A DNA stretch of 64,000 nucleotides from Laetiporus sulphureus 93-53 (GCF_001632365.1 NW_024468554.1:65358-129357), one strand, 5' to 3'. Counted from the stretch's first letter, positions 1-12,680 are shown. Notes: generated from the sequence alone by a model not told the origin. A program made the numbers and translations.

Positions 1-598
1 CGGGGACGGGCGCTAGACCGAACATTGGCTTACTAAGCAGGTGGATGCCACAACTTGGCACCTTGCTCGCTTCATGAAATGCGGAATTCCTGCCCATCTC
101 CGATCAATGTCCGAGCCGGGGAGCGTAGAGCATCTGGGAACGAGACTGAGTCTGAGTGATTGACAGTCATGTGGCATTGGAAAGGTCCGAATCCACGGCG
201 CAAAGTTGAATGGATGCCAGTCGATGTGGGTCTTCAATTGTGCCGTCAGCTTATCCGTCGAACCTTACGTTCAGAGCATGCAAAGAATCATTTTCCCACG
301 GGAAAAGCAGTAGAGCAATCAATGGAAAATTATAAAATCACGTCCGGGAAAAACTGTGAAGAAACCCCCATATCAGAAAGAACAGGTCACAAAGTTACCC
401 TTTTGCATTTCTACTGATTCTGCCATTAAAATTAGTTAGGTGCATGTTGTGGGTCATGGATGGCAGTATCAATTGTTCTCTAGTAGTTACTAGTGATGAT
501 CAATTTCAGTTCCCCGTCTCGCCTCCTCGTGGGAATCACGTTTGCCCTCCCACAACCCTCAATTGTTCATCCCTGGAACAGTACTGTACTGCGGACTC

Positions 599-606
599 TA
601 TATAAA
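599..606 (+). promoter_or_regulatory. Candidate TATA box upstream of P450-1
   Basis: The string TATATAAA lies about 235 bases before the ATG of the P450 gene at 841. The spacing would need a 5' leader of roughly 200 bases. It is supported only by the match to the TATA consensus. The rest of 1-840 shows no coding sequence that I can recognise. Confidence 0.35.
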
Positions 607-840
607 TGAGAGAACATCTGTCAACATTTGAATTGAATCCAGACCACTTCTCTAGGCATTTCGGTGCAGCCTGCCACGCTTCTGAATTTCGAATTTGGCA
701 GTCAGCGAATGGGAAACACTGCCACGTTAAGCTTCGGCCAACTTGATGGCCATCTGCTTCTTAACAGTGGCGCCACTTAAGTCTTTCCCTCGAAGTCCTG
801 TCTCGCGCTATCCTACTCCCCGCTTCCCAACGACGTTGCA

Positions 841-3244
841 ATGCGGATAGAGACAGGTGAAACTTCATGTCTCGAACGGCATAACACTTTGCCTAACACT
901 TGTCACCCTTCATCAGCGGCAGGATTCTTTGCCGCCTTTGTGGCGTTCGTCCTCTACAAGCTCTGTGTCCTTGTCATCAAGGCCCGGTCTTCACCGCTGC
1001 GTTCTTTACCAGGGCCTCCGAGTCCTAGTTGGATTTATGGAAATTTGCGTCAAATATTTACGACCGGAAGTGTCCGTATGCAAGAGATTTGGGTGGAACG
1101 TTATGGCGAGACTATTAGGTACAAGGGATGGCTTAACGTCAGTTTAATCTGTTCATATTCATTGAGGTAGGCTCACTGTCTTTTCGACACGCAGCAAGAC
1201 TACCTCTACACGATTGACACTAAAGCTTTGAGTCATATTCTCAGTCATTCTAACGACTACCAGAAGCCGGAGCTCGCCAGATTCATGATATCTGAGGTCA
1301 TTGGCGAAGGTATGCATTGATGAGCTTTTTACTCACATTTGAACGCAATTTTATGGACCGTTCGACAGGAGTAGTAGTAATGGAAGGTCAGTATCATCCA
1401 TCCTGCCAAAGATGACGAGCTGAGAAGCATTTAGGAGAACGGCATCGTAAACAGGTCAGTCAAGTTCAGATGAGATCCTTTACGTGAGATAGACTCATTG
1501 TCTTCATGTTAATAGAGACGGATCTTGGTAAGCAAACCCTCGCACCAGTGACTGCTGTTTACCGAGGTAGCATCCGCAGAATCCGGCATTTGGGCCAGCT
1601 CAGCTTAGAGGCTTCACCGAAATATTCATAGACAAGGCCATTCAGGTACGGAATACCCGGCATTCTGTGTGTCTTCATTGTTCATAGGCACAATTATCGT
1701 CAGCTGCGCAACATGTGGCTCAACGAGCTCTCTGAACATGGACAAGGCGTCCGGATTGACGTGATGAGCGGATTAAACAAAATGACACTCGATGCCATGG
1801 GTGCTGCAGGTGATCTCTCCCTTTTCCTCATCTGTATCTACGTATGAGCTGAGCGACGCTTCAAGGATTCAATTACGATTTGGACATATTGCGCCCCGAC
1901 GGGAAACCTAATGAGCTTGCTGATGCTTTCCAGGCTATTTTTGGCCCTCCGACTGGCAAGCCGGCGGTGTTTACTGTGCTTCGTTTCCTATTTCCTCCTC
2001 TTCGATACATCGTAAGTCCCGATTGTGTTATCATCACTTTCTCATCAGCTTCTTCTCGGCAGCCGACGGAAAGAACGAGGCGTATCGCAGCTGCTAGAGC
2101 GGTAATCTATCGTGTTGGCATGCAGCTGCTTGTGGAGAAGAAAAGGCGCATATTGGACGCCATGGCGGAGGACGACAAATCCGAGACGAGGCATCTTAGC
2201 TTGGAAAACCGTGATTTGTTAAGCTTGTTACTGAAAGCAAACATGGCAACGGACATTCCTGTAGGCCAGAGACTCGCCGATGATGAGGTGCTAGCCCGTA
2301 TGTGAGGCTCTCTTGTTTGAGTGTTATCTCGCTGATCAAATTATTCTAGAGATACCTACGTGCGATCCCATTATATTCTATTGCCGTGCATTCCCTCATT
2401 CCAGCTTCATAGCTTCCTGACTGCCGGATACGAGACCACCAGCAATGCGGCGATGTGGTGCCTATATGCGCTGACGCAGGACACTGAGTTACAGCAGAAA
2501 TTATACGCCGAATTGAGTCAAGTGCACACCAATAATCCATCGATGGATGACCTTCAAGCGCTTCCGTTCCTTGATGTCGTTGTCCGCGAATCTTTGCGAT
2601 TATACGCACCCGTACCCTCCAGCCTCAGGGTTGCGGTCAAGGATAACACAATCCCTCTTCAGAAGCCATTTCTTGATGTGCATGGACAATTGCGCGACAG
2701 CATCGAGTGAGAAAACTGAGAGTGCCTGTTTGATGTCCGCGTTGATCTGAACTCCCACAGCATCTCAAAGGGCACAACAATCGACATTGCGCTCCTTGCC
2801 TTGAACAGGTCGAAGAGTCTCTGGGGCGACGATGCTTTAGAATTCAGGTACATGACAAAGCAGTCGCATATCACACTCAGTATTTAATCATCGTGTACAC
2901 GCAGACCCGACCGTTGGAAGGCCATTCCAGACAGTGCTCACTCAATTCCTGGTGTTTGGGGTGACCTGATGACATTTCTTGGTGGACCGAGGGCCTGTAT
3001 AGGATATCGTTTCGCCATCGTCGAGTACGCTCAGTTTGCCTCGTTTCAAGGTTGAGCCATATTGACAGCATTCATCAGGATCAAAGCATTGCTCTTCACC
3101 CTCGTTCGTGCATTCGAGTTCAAGCTTGCAGTGCCCGCGGATGAGATTATAGTACGGTCCACGGTTGTGAGGCGACCACTTGTTCGAGGGGAGCCACAGA
3201 AGGGTATACAGATGCCTATGATCCTCAGGCCCCGTCAAACATGA
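841..3244 (+). CDS. Cytochrome P450 monooxygenase (P450-1), 13 exons
   Basis: Haem-thiolate monooxygenase, probably ER-anchored and supplied with electrons by a P450 reductase. I could place 13 exons with GT-AG introns: 841-1137, 1195-1309, 1369-1386, 1435-1454, 1516-1527, 1580-1645, 1704-1809, 1866-2011, 2063-2301, 2413-2706, 2761-2847, 2905-3024 and 3079-3244. They join in frame to 561 residues, normal for the family. A hydrophobic N-terminal segment (about residues 28-48) is followed by the proline-rich hinge PGPPSPSW. The I-helix reads AGYETTS (344-350), the ExxR motif is ESLR (from 399), the PERF region is RPDRW, and the haem loop is [10 protein letters not shown] with the ligand cysteine near 498. 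The start is the first ATG giving a membrane anchor. It converges on P450-2, and UbiA and MFS genes follow. No lesion was seen. The substrate is unknown. Confidence 0.9.
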
Positions 3245-3922
3245 TAGCGGGCGTCGCCTAAGTTTACCAATATTTCTTCCATTTCTTCACGATTCGAGAT
3301 TGGCGATGCGATTGCGAGGCGCAGGCACGATATGTGAGATTACTTACGTAACATGTTTCAGGAGCTCGGTGTGAGGCAATACAAGTGTGTGCTTTACGCG
3401 TTTGAGATTTCATATTCGCACGGCGGGCCTGCTGTTTCTTCTATATCCCAGATCACTTATACGGTGTTAAATGAACCGTTCGGGTTTTCGATGTGTGAGG
3501 AAACTGAGCCAACTGGATGATGACGGAGTGCGGAATTGCATACAGGATAAATAAATTTCTGGCTGAAAAGTGGAGGTCGTCTCTAACACCCCCCTGTACC
3601 GTTTAACAGTATGATCTGCGTGATCAACGGGCGCTTGCCCCGTTACTATTCAGAATTCGGCACCTGTCCAGCGAGATCTAGAAGTATGAAAATATTTGCC
3701 ACGCGTGTGGAAAGGTTGTCTCCCCTAGGCAGACTATAGAATATCTCATTCTTTGAGGGAAGGAATGTCAGGAGAATGAAAGATAGAAAGGTACTCATTG
3801 AGTGAAGTTGATGACACATCTGGTACCAATGAACGACACAGTGGGTACAGTATGGTCCCCAGGAAGATATCATGGGGGCTGCTAATGAAGTACGATTTAG
3901 TGATGTCTTGGTGACACCCAAT
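3245..3922. other. Intergenic region between convergent P450 genes
   Basis: This stretch separates the stop codons of the two converging P450 genes and should hold both 3' untranslated regions. I see no coding signal or repeat in it. The homology to the P450 pseudogene at 13.7-14.5 kb fades within about 50 bases of the P450-2 stop. Confidence 0.5.
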
Positions 3923-6051
3923 TTATTCCCGTTCCCGTACGGACACCATGAATGGCCCCTCCATAGTCACTGTAAATGCGTCCGCCATCGTCGGTCCATG
4001 ATCATTCCCGTCCGAGGTACTGTCGACCCGAATAAAGTCGAAGTATGGCATAATACCCACCCAACAGGCCACAAACTCATACGCAGCAAGCTGGGCAGCC
4101 GGGCTGTAAATGTCCGAACAGAATCATAAAGTCAGACATCAGCACAACAACTAAGACGACGGTAACAAAAGCTGACCAAAGGCGAGGTCCGGCTCCGAAA
4201 CCGACGAATATAGAAGCTGCCGGTTTGACGAATTGTCCGTCAGCATTGAGATGACGACCAGGGTTGAATATACCAGCATCAGCACCCCAAATCTACGTGT
4301 TCAGTGTCAAGGGAATCGATGACGAGCATGCAATTATTTTATCAACTGTGTTCTCCTTGCCCAACGATGCAGAACACGGCACTTACAGCCATGTCGCGCA
4401 TTATGATATAGTCGGACCAGAATACGTGATCACCCTTCCCTATCTTGACTTCGGGCAGGCTGTGTTCAGGGATAGCGGGGAGGATGTCGTCGCAGAGCGC
4501 TACGCGTGCGTTCTTTGGAAGGCCAGGCCAAAGACGCACTGTCTCGTAGAACACAGCAAGATGGACATGATATCGCTATGTAAAATCGAGCCGAGCTCGT
4601 ATCAGCCACATCAGGTAGTCAGAAGTATTAGTTTTCACTCACACTCAGATCAGAGTAAAGTATTGGTGAACCTTCAGGGGCATTTCGCAACGCCTCTTCC
4701 CTCATCCTACCCACCCAGCAAGGCACTTTGAGCAATTCATGTAGTGACCAGCCAAGCGCGTTCTGGATGTTATCGCGTCCCGCAAACAATAGTGTCACCA
4801 ATATATCACGCATGCGCATTAGATCATTATCTGGCTTTCGAAGAAGTTGACCTAGAAAATCTGCAGGTGTGTCGAGGTTGACCTCCATTGCAGTACTCTG
4901 GCGATCACGAACGATTTTTGCTATATAATTGCGGACAGTCGAACGCGCACGGTCGAATTCCTTGGCAACGCCATTGAACTGAATAAAGGATAACCTTATA
5001 AGCGCGTACATTGAAGTGGAAGGCAGAAACTACCTTCTCAGTGACCTTCCAAAACGGGTTGAGCAAGCGGCTGTCACCGTGTTCAAAACGCAATCAGAAT
5101 CACCACCGATATAGTAAAATGTATTTGTTTTATGCAGCCCACCTTGAGGATGTGCGATTCAGGACACTGAGTGCATCCCGAATTGCATCGGACTTCTTCA
5201 TGCAGTCAACGTCCTCCGTGATCAAACCGGTGGTGATGCCCAGCGAAGACTTGCAGAATATAGCAATTGCAACACGCCCTGCTAGATCTGCACTAGGTGA
5301 GGACAAGTGTCAAGCGCATGATGGCTAGGATTTTGCCTTACCATTCCAGTCGATGGGTACACCTTTCGTGCTCGCACTCCGCAATAATGCTCTGGTGACG
5401 AGAAGGATCTGAAGCGGATGTCACACACTATTCCAACATGCCCACGTCTTCCTCTACTCACTTCATGCATTGCGATCGCAACGTGATCACTGAACGATCT
5501 ATGAGTAAAAATGGGACTTGAAAACGTTCAATTGCTCTGCATCGTAAATGAAAATGAGCGCAGCGTACAACATAGTCTTCCGTGCCAGTCGCCACTCTGC
5601 TCCTTCGGAAGCCACGGGTGTGTTCTTCCCGGGAAACTCGCTGAAAATGGCGATTGCTACAGATCCTCTGCTGTATTTCTGTATGTCCACTGTACCAAGA
5701 AGCCATGAACTGAACAGTCTGTGTAATCTGTATCTCGATCGCACCTTGCTTCACGTGTGCCAGCCATTCAGGTCGATTGATAATGACACCACGACCCCAT
5801 GGAGGCATCGTAAATGTCCAAAGTGGACCAAATTCACTCTGCATTCTCTGAAGCCATAGCAGAAACCGAGTGCGCCAAGGATATACTTGAAACAAGTTGC
5901 CAACGATGGGAAAGCCGATAGGACCGAGAAGCTCGGGACGTGGATGAGTACCGATATACCTATCTGGATACGCAATTGAAAGAAGCAGCACGGAGAGTAA
6001 GCAGAGCAGAAATGCCACAGTGGTAGTATCTGTGGTAATGAGTAAGGACAT
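3923..6051 (-). CDS. Cytochrome P450 monooxygenase (P450-2)
   Basis: Second P450, read leftwards through many short introns. The N-terminus has a hydrophobic anchor (VAFLLCLLSVLLLSIAY), a hinge PRPELLGPIGFPIVGN, and the C-helix region EWRLARKTM. The I-helix carries AGRDN where AGRDT is usual. The K-helix reads FYETVRL, followed by PGLPKNAR, as in basidiomycete families of the CYP63/CYP512 kind. The haem loop is FGAGPRLC followed by PAAQLAAYEF, so the usual glycine two residues after the cysteine is alanine. The cysteine codon is split by an intron (TG at the donor, C after the acceptor). I placed the start at 6051. An ATG at 6111 is also in frame, but a possible small intron separates the two. 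The reading frame could be followed to the TAA at 3923 without an unavoidable break. Its last third is duplicated in inverted orientation at 13.7-14.5 kb. Confidence 0.82.
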
Positions 6052-6745
6052 TCTCGGTTCAGCTGTAGGAAAGCTCTCAGTGACGTGCTTACCTGCTTCT
6101 GAAAACTTCACGCACTTTTATATCAGTAAAATGAGATTGGACCTTGACACACTGGGCGCATGATCATCGTCGCCGCTAGTTTATGGCATAGAGGGCGAAC
6201 ATCATGATTATAATCAAAGATGTGCTGATAATGATCAGAAGCATCTGATGTCTCCGTCTACTGAGTTCCGGAGAGTGAATATGAAACGTCCATGGCGAAA
6301 CTGCTATCGTGACACTCTGATCACACGGCTGTCAGATGAAGAACATCAGCGTTTTACATGGAGAATGAAAGATTGATGTGACTGCGCGTGGTTCATCAGT
6401 GCCTTGCCGCATGGACTCGGTCCAATGTATTCCGCTCTCGCGGTATTCATTAGTGGAAAAGAGAAGATTCCCATGTGTCCGTTACCACTGGGTCTTCACA
6501 CGCATATTCTACCCCATTTTAATGATTTGTCGCACATGAGATACTCCAGGAAACCGCTGACAAAACATAAACTGAAGAGAAAGAGCCGGTGCACAATTCA
6601 GTCCATCTTGTATCATTCATGCAGACCAGCTTGGCTGCTGCTCATAATCCTAGGGACGTCCATCGATCGAATTGTCAACTGAATATCGGTGACCCGTATA
6701 GCGGTGCGATTCGAGCAAGCGCCAGCCAGATCTGCCAACCTCGAG
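6052..6745. other. Upstream region of P450-2
   Basis: It lies between the start of P450-2 and the stop of the UbiA gene, both on the minus strand. It presumably contains the P450-2 promoter. No gene or repeat was recognised. Confidence 0.4.
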
Positions 6746-7866
6746 TCAGACTGACTGAATGCCGTCCTTCAGAAGACAACGCACGTTATAGATAGTGTAT
6801 GATAACCGGTCCGCCTTTGCAGTGCGAATGAGATAGAACCGCCCTCCTGTCAATATAGCAAGTGCCAACAGAACCGCAAATTGGCACCAAGAGAGTCGGC
6901 ACACAGCGCACAGCACAAATGACCATGCTACCAGAAAAAGTGGCATCGAGACCCGGCCAATATGTGGCATCACGATAGGTATGGTGTGGCGCTTCTGCAA
7001 CCTGTCCCCTGCCTCGTCGCGAAAATCTTGCGCGTGGATAGTCGTCAGAACGATTAGAACACTCATGTATTGCGCTGAAACGACTCGCGGTGAGAATGCA
7101 CCGGAATCGTCTTACAGAATGTGATGAGCTTGTTGACTGATTTGTGCAAGTCATGACTTACCTGAGCAAGCAATACATGTCGCGCCAGCGTCAAAAACAG
7201 CGTAGCCTAAGGCATTGAGAGCATTGCGGGTGAACCAGTGCGAGTCTAGGAGACATTCATTGTGTAAAATTACACCAATTGCAAATATCGTGCCGATAGA
7301 AGAGATGTCATGTATCATGGAGAGAGTAAGGCAGGCAGGGAGAAGTAGCCAACGAAGCATTTTAGTTTGGGATACGGAAAAACGCCCAGATGGTATAGGT
7401 CGCCAAGGCTTATTCAGGCGATCTTCGTCAGGAGAAAGACTCTGGTTGGATACGCAGAACTGAAGCAGGTGCAACCACACCCAAAATGAGGCGTGCATGA
7501 GGCGTGCAGGTGTGGTGTTCGGCACTGACGCGAATGCGAATAAGACCTTGACAATATATGTTCCTCATGAGCAACCATAAAGCTACGCCAGGAGTAGAAA
7601 GACATTACTGACGATGGGGAAGAAGATAGTCTTCAAGTCAGACCTGGTGAAGAGATGCATCGTATATGCATAACGTAGGACTGTTTTCATCGACACAGCA
7701 ATGTGGGGCAATTTGGGATGCATTGGGCTTATGATTTGCCTATGTCTTCAGAAGGTAGTTGAGGGGGTCTGGGGATTGGTGGCATGCGCATGGAAGGGTA
7801 CACAGACTAAATCAGCTGTATTCGAACTGTTGCCGATAGGATGTACTCACTTGAACCGCGCTTCAT
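6746..7866 (-). CDS. UbiA-superfamily prenyltransferase or UbiA-type terpene cyclase
   Basis: Polytopic membrane enzyme that acts on isoprenyl diphosphates. Four exons (7866-7851, 7680-7613, 7546-7162, 7074-6746) join in frame to 265 residues, a little short for the family. The first aspartate-rich motif is NQSLSPDEDRLNKPWRP (from residue 62), followed by IPSGR. The second is AQDFRDEAGDR, with aspartates near 173, 176 and 180. Both Mg-diphosphate-binding motifs are therefore present. The first begins NQ, not ND, as in fungal specialised-metabolism UbiA proteins, including membrane-bound terpene cyclases of the fumagillin type. The start was chosen as the only ATG that splices in phase to the second exon, because stops lie just upstream in that frame. 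Two P450s and an MFS gene flank it, which suggests a terpenoid or meroterpenoid pathway. Whether it prenylates or cyclises cannot be told from sequence. Confidence 0.85.
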
Positions 7867-8611
7867 GCCGACTGTGTTTGTAATGGGGAACGATGAGAAA
7901 GGGCCGTGCGATCATCAATCTGTCATTTTCATGAAATTGAACAAGTCTAGGGCTGAGCGCTGAGCGCCGAGGGCCGATTAATGATTCCATAAACTGCGCC
8001 TCCATATGGACCTCCAGGAAACTGAGCATATTCAGATATATATATGATGAACCTTATGCTTGAGAAGCCTGTATGCGCGTTCAAACTAAGAACAAATGAT
8101 GTGATGTGATGCAGCAATATAAAACGTCTTCCACGTCTAATCAGATTATCAGAACGTCAGGGCACAGGGTACAGGGACCAGGGCTGAGCCACGCTCCTCT
8201 TCTCGCTGTTGCCCGGACGTGGTCGCAGGCGGCGGTGGGAGTCCGAGGGTCCTGGAGCTGCCGGCGCTTGCTCGGGGGCGCTTATGTCAGCAGCGCGGAC
8301 TTCCCCTGCGACCACTCAGTTGGCCCTCGGATGCTTATTACAGAATAGTGCGACCCAGGACCCTGCAGTCTCGTTGCATCTCTGTCACCGAAACTTTAAT
8401 TCTGCACATGCTCCGTAACCCGTCGTGCTTCGAGCATACATTGAAACACAAGAACCAGTGATGACCTAATTTGATTTGAATGCCCAAACCCTAGTAAGGC
8501 GGCAACCTTCCTTGCATCAGAATCAGTAGGCGTTCTGTTCGCGGTAATGCCGCAAAACAGGTGGGCGATATCATTTCGCCTTGGAATAGTCCTACCTCAT
8601 CAACACCTACG
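7867..8611. promoter_or_regulatory. Bidirectional intergenic region between UbiA and MFS genes
   Basis: About 745 bases separate the divergent starts of the UbiA gene and the MFS gene, so the region probably carries both promoters. A TA-rich run (tatatatatgatg) lies near 8036-8048. I see no clear operator-like palindrome. Confidence 0.45.
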
Positions 8612-10785
8612 ATGACCTCCCCGCTGCGAACCAATTCTGCGCTCGACAAACAAGTAGGCACACTGACAGAGACTGCCGTGCAGTCCGACCATCCTGCACA
8701 ATCTGTTGCCCGCAAGAAGACCCCCGCGTTTTGGCTGATATTCTTCGCTTTATGCGCCTCTCTGTTCTTATCAGCTTTGGAACTTACAGCTGTATCAACG
8801 GTACTACCAACCATTGCTCACGATCTCCATGCGACCGAGTTCATATGGGTGGGTTCCGCATATGCGCTTTCTTCCACCGCCTTCCTTCCCATGAGCGGAA
8901 ATCTAGCTCAAATTTTCGGCCGTCGCCCTGCACTTCTGGTTTGCCTTGCGATATTTGCTCTCGGAAGTGGCATTTGTGGGGGCGCCCGGAACATGAATAT
9001 GCTAATCGCCGGAAGAACTGTTCAAGGGCTAGGAGGCGGTGGTATTCAATCATTGTCAGCGATCATTCTCGCGGATTTGGTTACACTTCAAGAGCGTGGT
9101 CTGTACGCTGGGTTATTCGGATTGTGAGGATTCGAGCCCTGTGGGATGCTTTCAAAAGTTTAATGTTGCAATGGCAGAACCTGGAGTATCGCTGGAATGA
9201 TTGGACCAATTATTGGCGGTAGTCTGGCAGACAACGGACAGTGGAGATGGCTATTCTGTAAGCGACAGTATGACCTGAGTGTGATTTACTCATAACGATC
9301 CTGCTGATAGACTTGAACCTCCCGATATGCGGTCTTTCAGCTGCATTGGTGCTAGCGTTCTTAAAGCTTCCGACGCCTCCGGGTACACTCTCTCAGAAAG
9401 TTACACGAATTGATTGGATGTATGTGTAGTTCCCTCTAGATCCTTGTGCTTCAGCTCATCTATACCCTGGAATTTATAGCGGAAATGTTCTTGTGATTGC
9501 CAGCTCTAGCTCGACGGTTATTGCTTTGACCTGGGGTGGAGTAATTGCTCCATGGGGATCTTATCGAGTGCTCGTGCCGCTGGTCTTGGGCATCATAGGA
9601 TTTGCCGCTTTCATGCTCTATGAAGCGTTATGGGCTGTAAATCCAATCGTAAGGCATTCACTGTAATGTCCACTCGTACGAGTGTTGACGAACGTCTTTG
9701 TCGAAGGTTCCTTCCGCGCTCACGTCCAATCGCACCAGCCTCAGTGGGTGAGTGACAAATGAAAGCGTGCAACCCCAATACTCATTGTCACGATGTAGCT
9801 ATCTTCAGACATTCTTCGTTGGTGTTGTCGCTCTTGGAATTGTTTGTGCGTACTGCTTTAGCCTCTGCCTTTCTGGAATGAATGGTGTGCTATACCATCA
9901 CTTACGTACTATTTTATCAGACTATTATCCTGTCTACTTCCAGGGGTGTAAGGATGCCTCACCGATAGGATCTGGTGTCTTAATCCTGGGCGTAGGCACG
10001 CTCGCACCTTCTGCACTTATTGCTGGTGTTATGGTCAATCGCGCTCGCCGATATCGGCCGCAAATGTGGGCTGGATGGTGCCTGATCATGATCGGATTGG
10101 GTTTGTTTACCACGTTAACGGTGGAATCGTCCAGAGGCAAAGCCGTTGGATATGGGGTACTCGTGGGAGTTGGCATTGGGTGAGGATCGCAAACTAGTCC
10201 CTAAGCGACATTAGATTGAGTCAAAACACGTTTTCCTTAGTTTTGAATACTCTACCACTCTATTTCCTGTACAAGCTCCTCTGACGGTCAAACAGAATGC
10301 GCATGCACTCGCATTCTTGATGTTTGTTCGTTCCTTTGCCGGAGTGAGTACTCCATCTATCGGCATATATGGATACCGACTTACCTTAACTAAATCCTTC
10401 CACGCAGGTCTGGGGCATGACTATTGGGTCCACAGTCCTACAGAACGAATTGAAGCGTCATCTCGATAGCGACTTCCTCGCCGAATTCCCCACTGGCGCT
10501 GCCATTGCTTATGCGCTGATTCCGGAGATCCCTCATCTCACTCCCTCTCTGAAACTCAATGCACAGACGGCATTTGCCACAAGCCTGAAGGTTTTTTGGG
10601 AAGTGCTTTTGGGTGTCGGCGCATTGGGATTGCTATCTTCGTTCCTCATGAAAGGCTTGCCCCTCCATACCACTCTGGATGAGGAGTGGGCGATGAAAGA
10701 AAGGAGCAGGAAGGAAGAGAGTCGTGAAGAGGCGGTGCTACTGTCCATCCCCGACAATGATTTTTCGGTCAAGTCAGAGCCGTGA
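8612..10785 (+). CDS. MFS exporter, DHA2-like 14-TM family
   Basis: Proton-driven plasma-membrane drug or metabolite exporter. Nine exons (8612-9123, 9178-9257, 9311-9419, 9480-9648, 9707-9747, 9799-9845, 9921-10179, 10241-10343, 10408-10785) join in frame to 565 residues. A hydrophilic N-tail leads to TM1 ([16 protein letters not shown]). The segment from [13 protein letters not shown] through the loop GRRP to [10 protein letters not shown] is the classic MFS motif A and motif C region of the DHA2 group. A charged C-tail follows ([17 protein letters not shown]). I used the ATG at 8612, because the in-frame codon at 8561 is GTG. It is divergent from the UbiA gene and is the likely exporter of the cluster product. 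No frame break was seen. Confidence 0.9.
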
Positions 10786-11527
10786 AGCCGTAGCCTTCTG
10801 CGCTGTTAGCTCTTCTTCGATACGTTTAGTCTTTTGACAAAATGCTGGTTGTTTACTCCAATATGACTATGCTGTTCCATTTTCGCCTTCGTTGGTATCT
10901 TCGATGGCCAGTACATGCGCATCAACTAAGCGGAGCTATGACGTTTGGCTGATCATGCGAGCTATGACTCAGGCCTCAAGTTTCTGGTAATTCAAGGCAA
11001 CGTTCCTGTCCGCATAGGGCCATAGCCTACACCGGTGTGGATATCATCATTTCGAACTCACTCACTCCGAAATCGGTTTGGCAGTTCCCCTCCACGACGC
11101 TGGTAATGATAGCTCCGCGAGTAAGCGCCGTATCTGCACCCTCGATGGTGATCATTAATACGCCATATGTACATTTCAGATGTGGGCCTGTTTCTCCATA
11201 TTTGGACCTTACGACGAATCATCTCCGTCCGGCCGCATTAGGCGAGCGCAACAGACATATCAGCATCAATCTATCATTATGCACGATCCATTCATATGCT
11301 TTGGATGGTTATCGGATGGATGCCCAAAACGCTGGGTCCGGCTGATCCCAGCCGCTACGTTTCAGAAATATGCGCAACGAACCGCGCGTTTTAGGGAATT
11401 TGGCCGTCTCAATCAGTTCTTGATCCAACTAACATTCATAGGACGCTCCCGCGTTTGGTTATGTGTGGTGTGAAAGGTATATAAGATGCGCGCAATCTGT
11501 GACCATCGCCAACTGCCGTCTGCTGCT
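10786..11527. other. Unassigned region
   Basis: About 740 bases follow the MFS gene. A minus-strand stretch near 11040-11160 reads as an open, protein-like segment (it includes ITIEGADTALTRGAIITSV) but has no recognised family and no clear gene model. Nothing else is supported. Confidence 0.3.
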
Positions 11528-12680
11528 ATGACTGGCCCTAATCTCCATCTAGATACTTCCTTTGGTGCCATTTTCATCGGAGAGATTGTATCCACGATGT
11601 CCGCCCTATAGTCCTCCACATCTTATCGTCAATGACTTTTTCGACCAGAGTATATGGCTTCTCAATTGGCCAATACATCTACTACCTTCTTCACTACTCT
11701 GAAGACAAGCGAATACTGAAAGTACTGGTAAGTCCGCATTGCAAATCTACGTGACGACCGGATGGCTCAAATCCAAGTGCACTCATTAATATTATGTGCA
11801 GGTGGCCTCACTGGTGTGAGCGAATATGCCGGTTGTCTCAGTCTTCATGATTGACGGCATTTTCTCCTCATTACAGTCTCATAGACACGCTTAGGAACGC
11901 ACTCTATTTACAGGTATGACACAAGTAGCTTGATTAGAAGGTTTGTTGATGTCAGGCCGTAGGCTATTTGGGTTGATCTTATCCAGGACCATGCTGCAGT
12001 ACTGCTGCTGCTCAAGGGCTTTCCGCAGTGCGTGATCTCGCTTCAACATTACGCAGGTTCTGAAAAAGTATGATTCTTATTGCTGCACCCAGAGCGTCGC
12101 TTGTGGGTGTTTATCCTTTATATCTAGCTGCACACAGGTGACTGAAGTATAGCGATGCATAGGCTGCTGAATTTTTCACGGTTGGATATATTTGACATAC
12201 CGTTTTGATTTGCTCTCAATGCGATGTAGGCCTTGATCATTCTGATTGTCCAGAGGTTCGTTGAATGTTCCGAATTCAGATGAAGAATTATTGCTCATCC
12301 CGCATGCTTTCAGTTACTTCATTTGGAAAGTTTGGGAATGTACGCCCATGTATTTTTTGATGTCTGCTAGTCTCCTGCTCACGTTCTTACAGTAATGGGA
12401 GAAAACAAATATCGAACGCGTCTAACGTATATTGCAGTATGTTTTGATGCTTCCGTATAAGTTTCATAGTGCTCATGCCGTATTGCCAGGTTTTGCTCAC
12501 CCTCGTGACCTTCGGTACAGCTCAATGTCCTACCCTTGCATGCGCTCACATCTGATAATCCCTGGCTATTGGATTTCAGGAAGTAGCCTTGGTGAGTCTT
12601 AAACGCAGCATAGGAAGCCTGCATAAACTAACGGCAATCTTCTGTGATGCATTGCAGCTATTGTTTACGAGATGTGAGTA
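11528..12680 (+). CDS. DUF6534-like multi-pass membrane protein (model partial)
   Basis: Looks like the basidiomycete family of seven-helix hypothetical membrane proteins whose C-terminus is DUF6534. The N-terminus reads MTGPNLHLDTSFGAIFIGE. A second exon gives VYGFSIGQYIYYLLHYSEDK, then short exons give KVLVASLV, LIDTLRNALYLQ and AIWVDLIQDHAAVLLLLKG. Later pieces include ALIILIVQR, YFIWKVWECTPM and SASLLLTFL. These fit the family pattern Gx3G, YG, QxYxY, KxLV, LDT, Q-F-x-W in order. Several introns are very small, and the first needs an unusual donor (GTCCGC). I could not place the last exons or the stop, so the end coordinate is approximate and the gene may be damaged near its 3' end. Function is unknown. 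Confidence 0.5.

Noticed and set aside
8240..8262. A 16-base string (CCTGGAGCTGCCGGC region) shared with about 22693
   Set aside because: The match does not extend on either side and the flanks are unrelated, so it is probably chance.
8106..8461. GC-rich open frames upstream of the MFS gene
   Set aside because: Short frames in the divergent promoter region. Composition-driven and without protein-like features.
8561..8611. Longer start for the MFS exporter
   Set aside because: The codon at 8561 is GTG. The first in-frame ATG is 8612 and gives a normal N-tail.
11037..11473. Two overlapping plus-strand open frames
   Set aside because: No hydrophobic pattern, domain or splice logic supports them. 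They look like random open frames.
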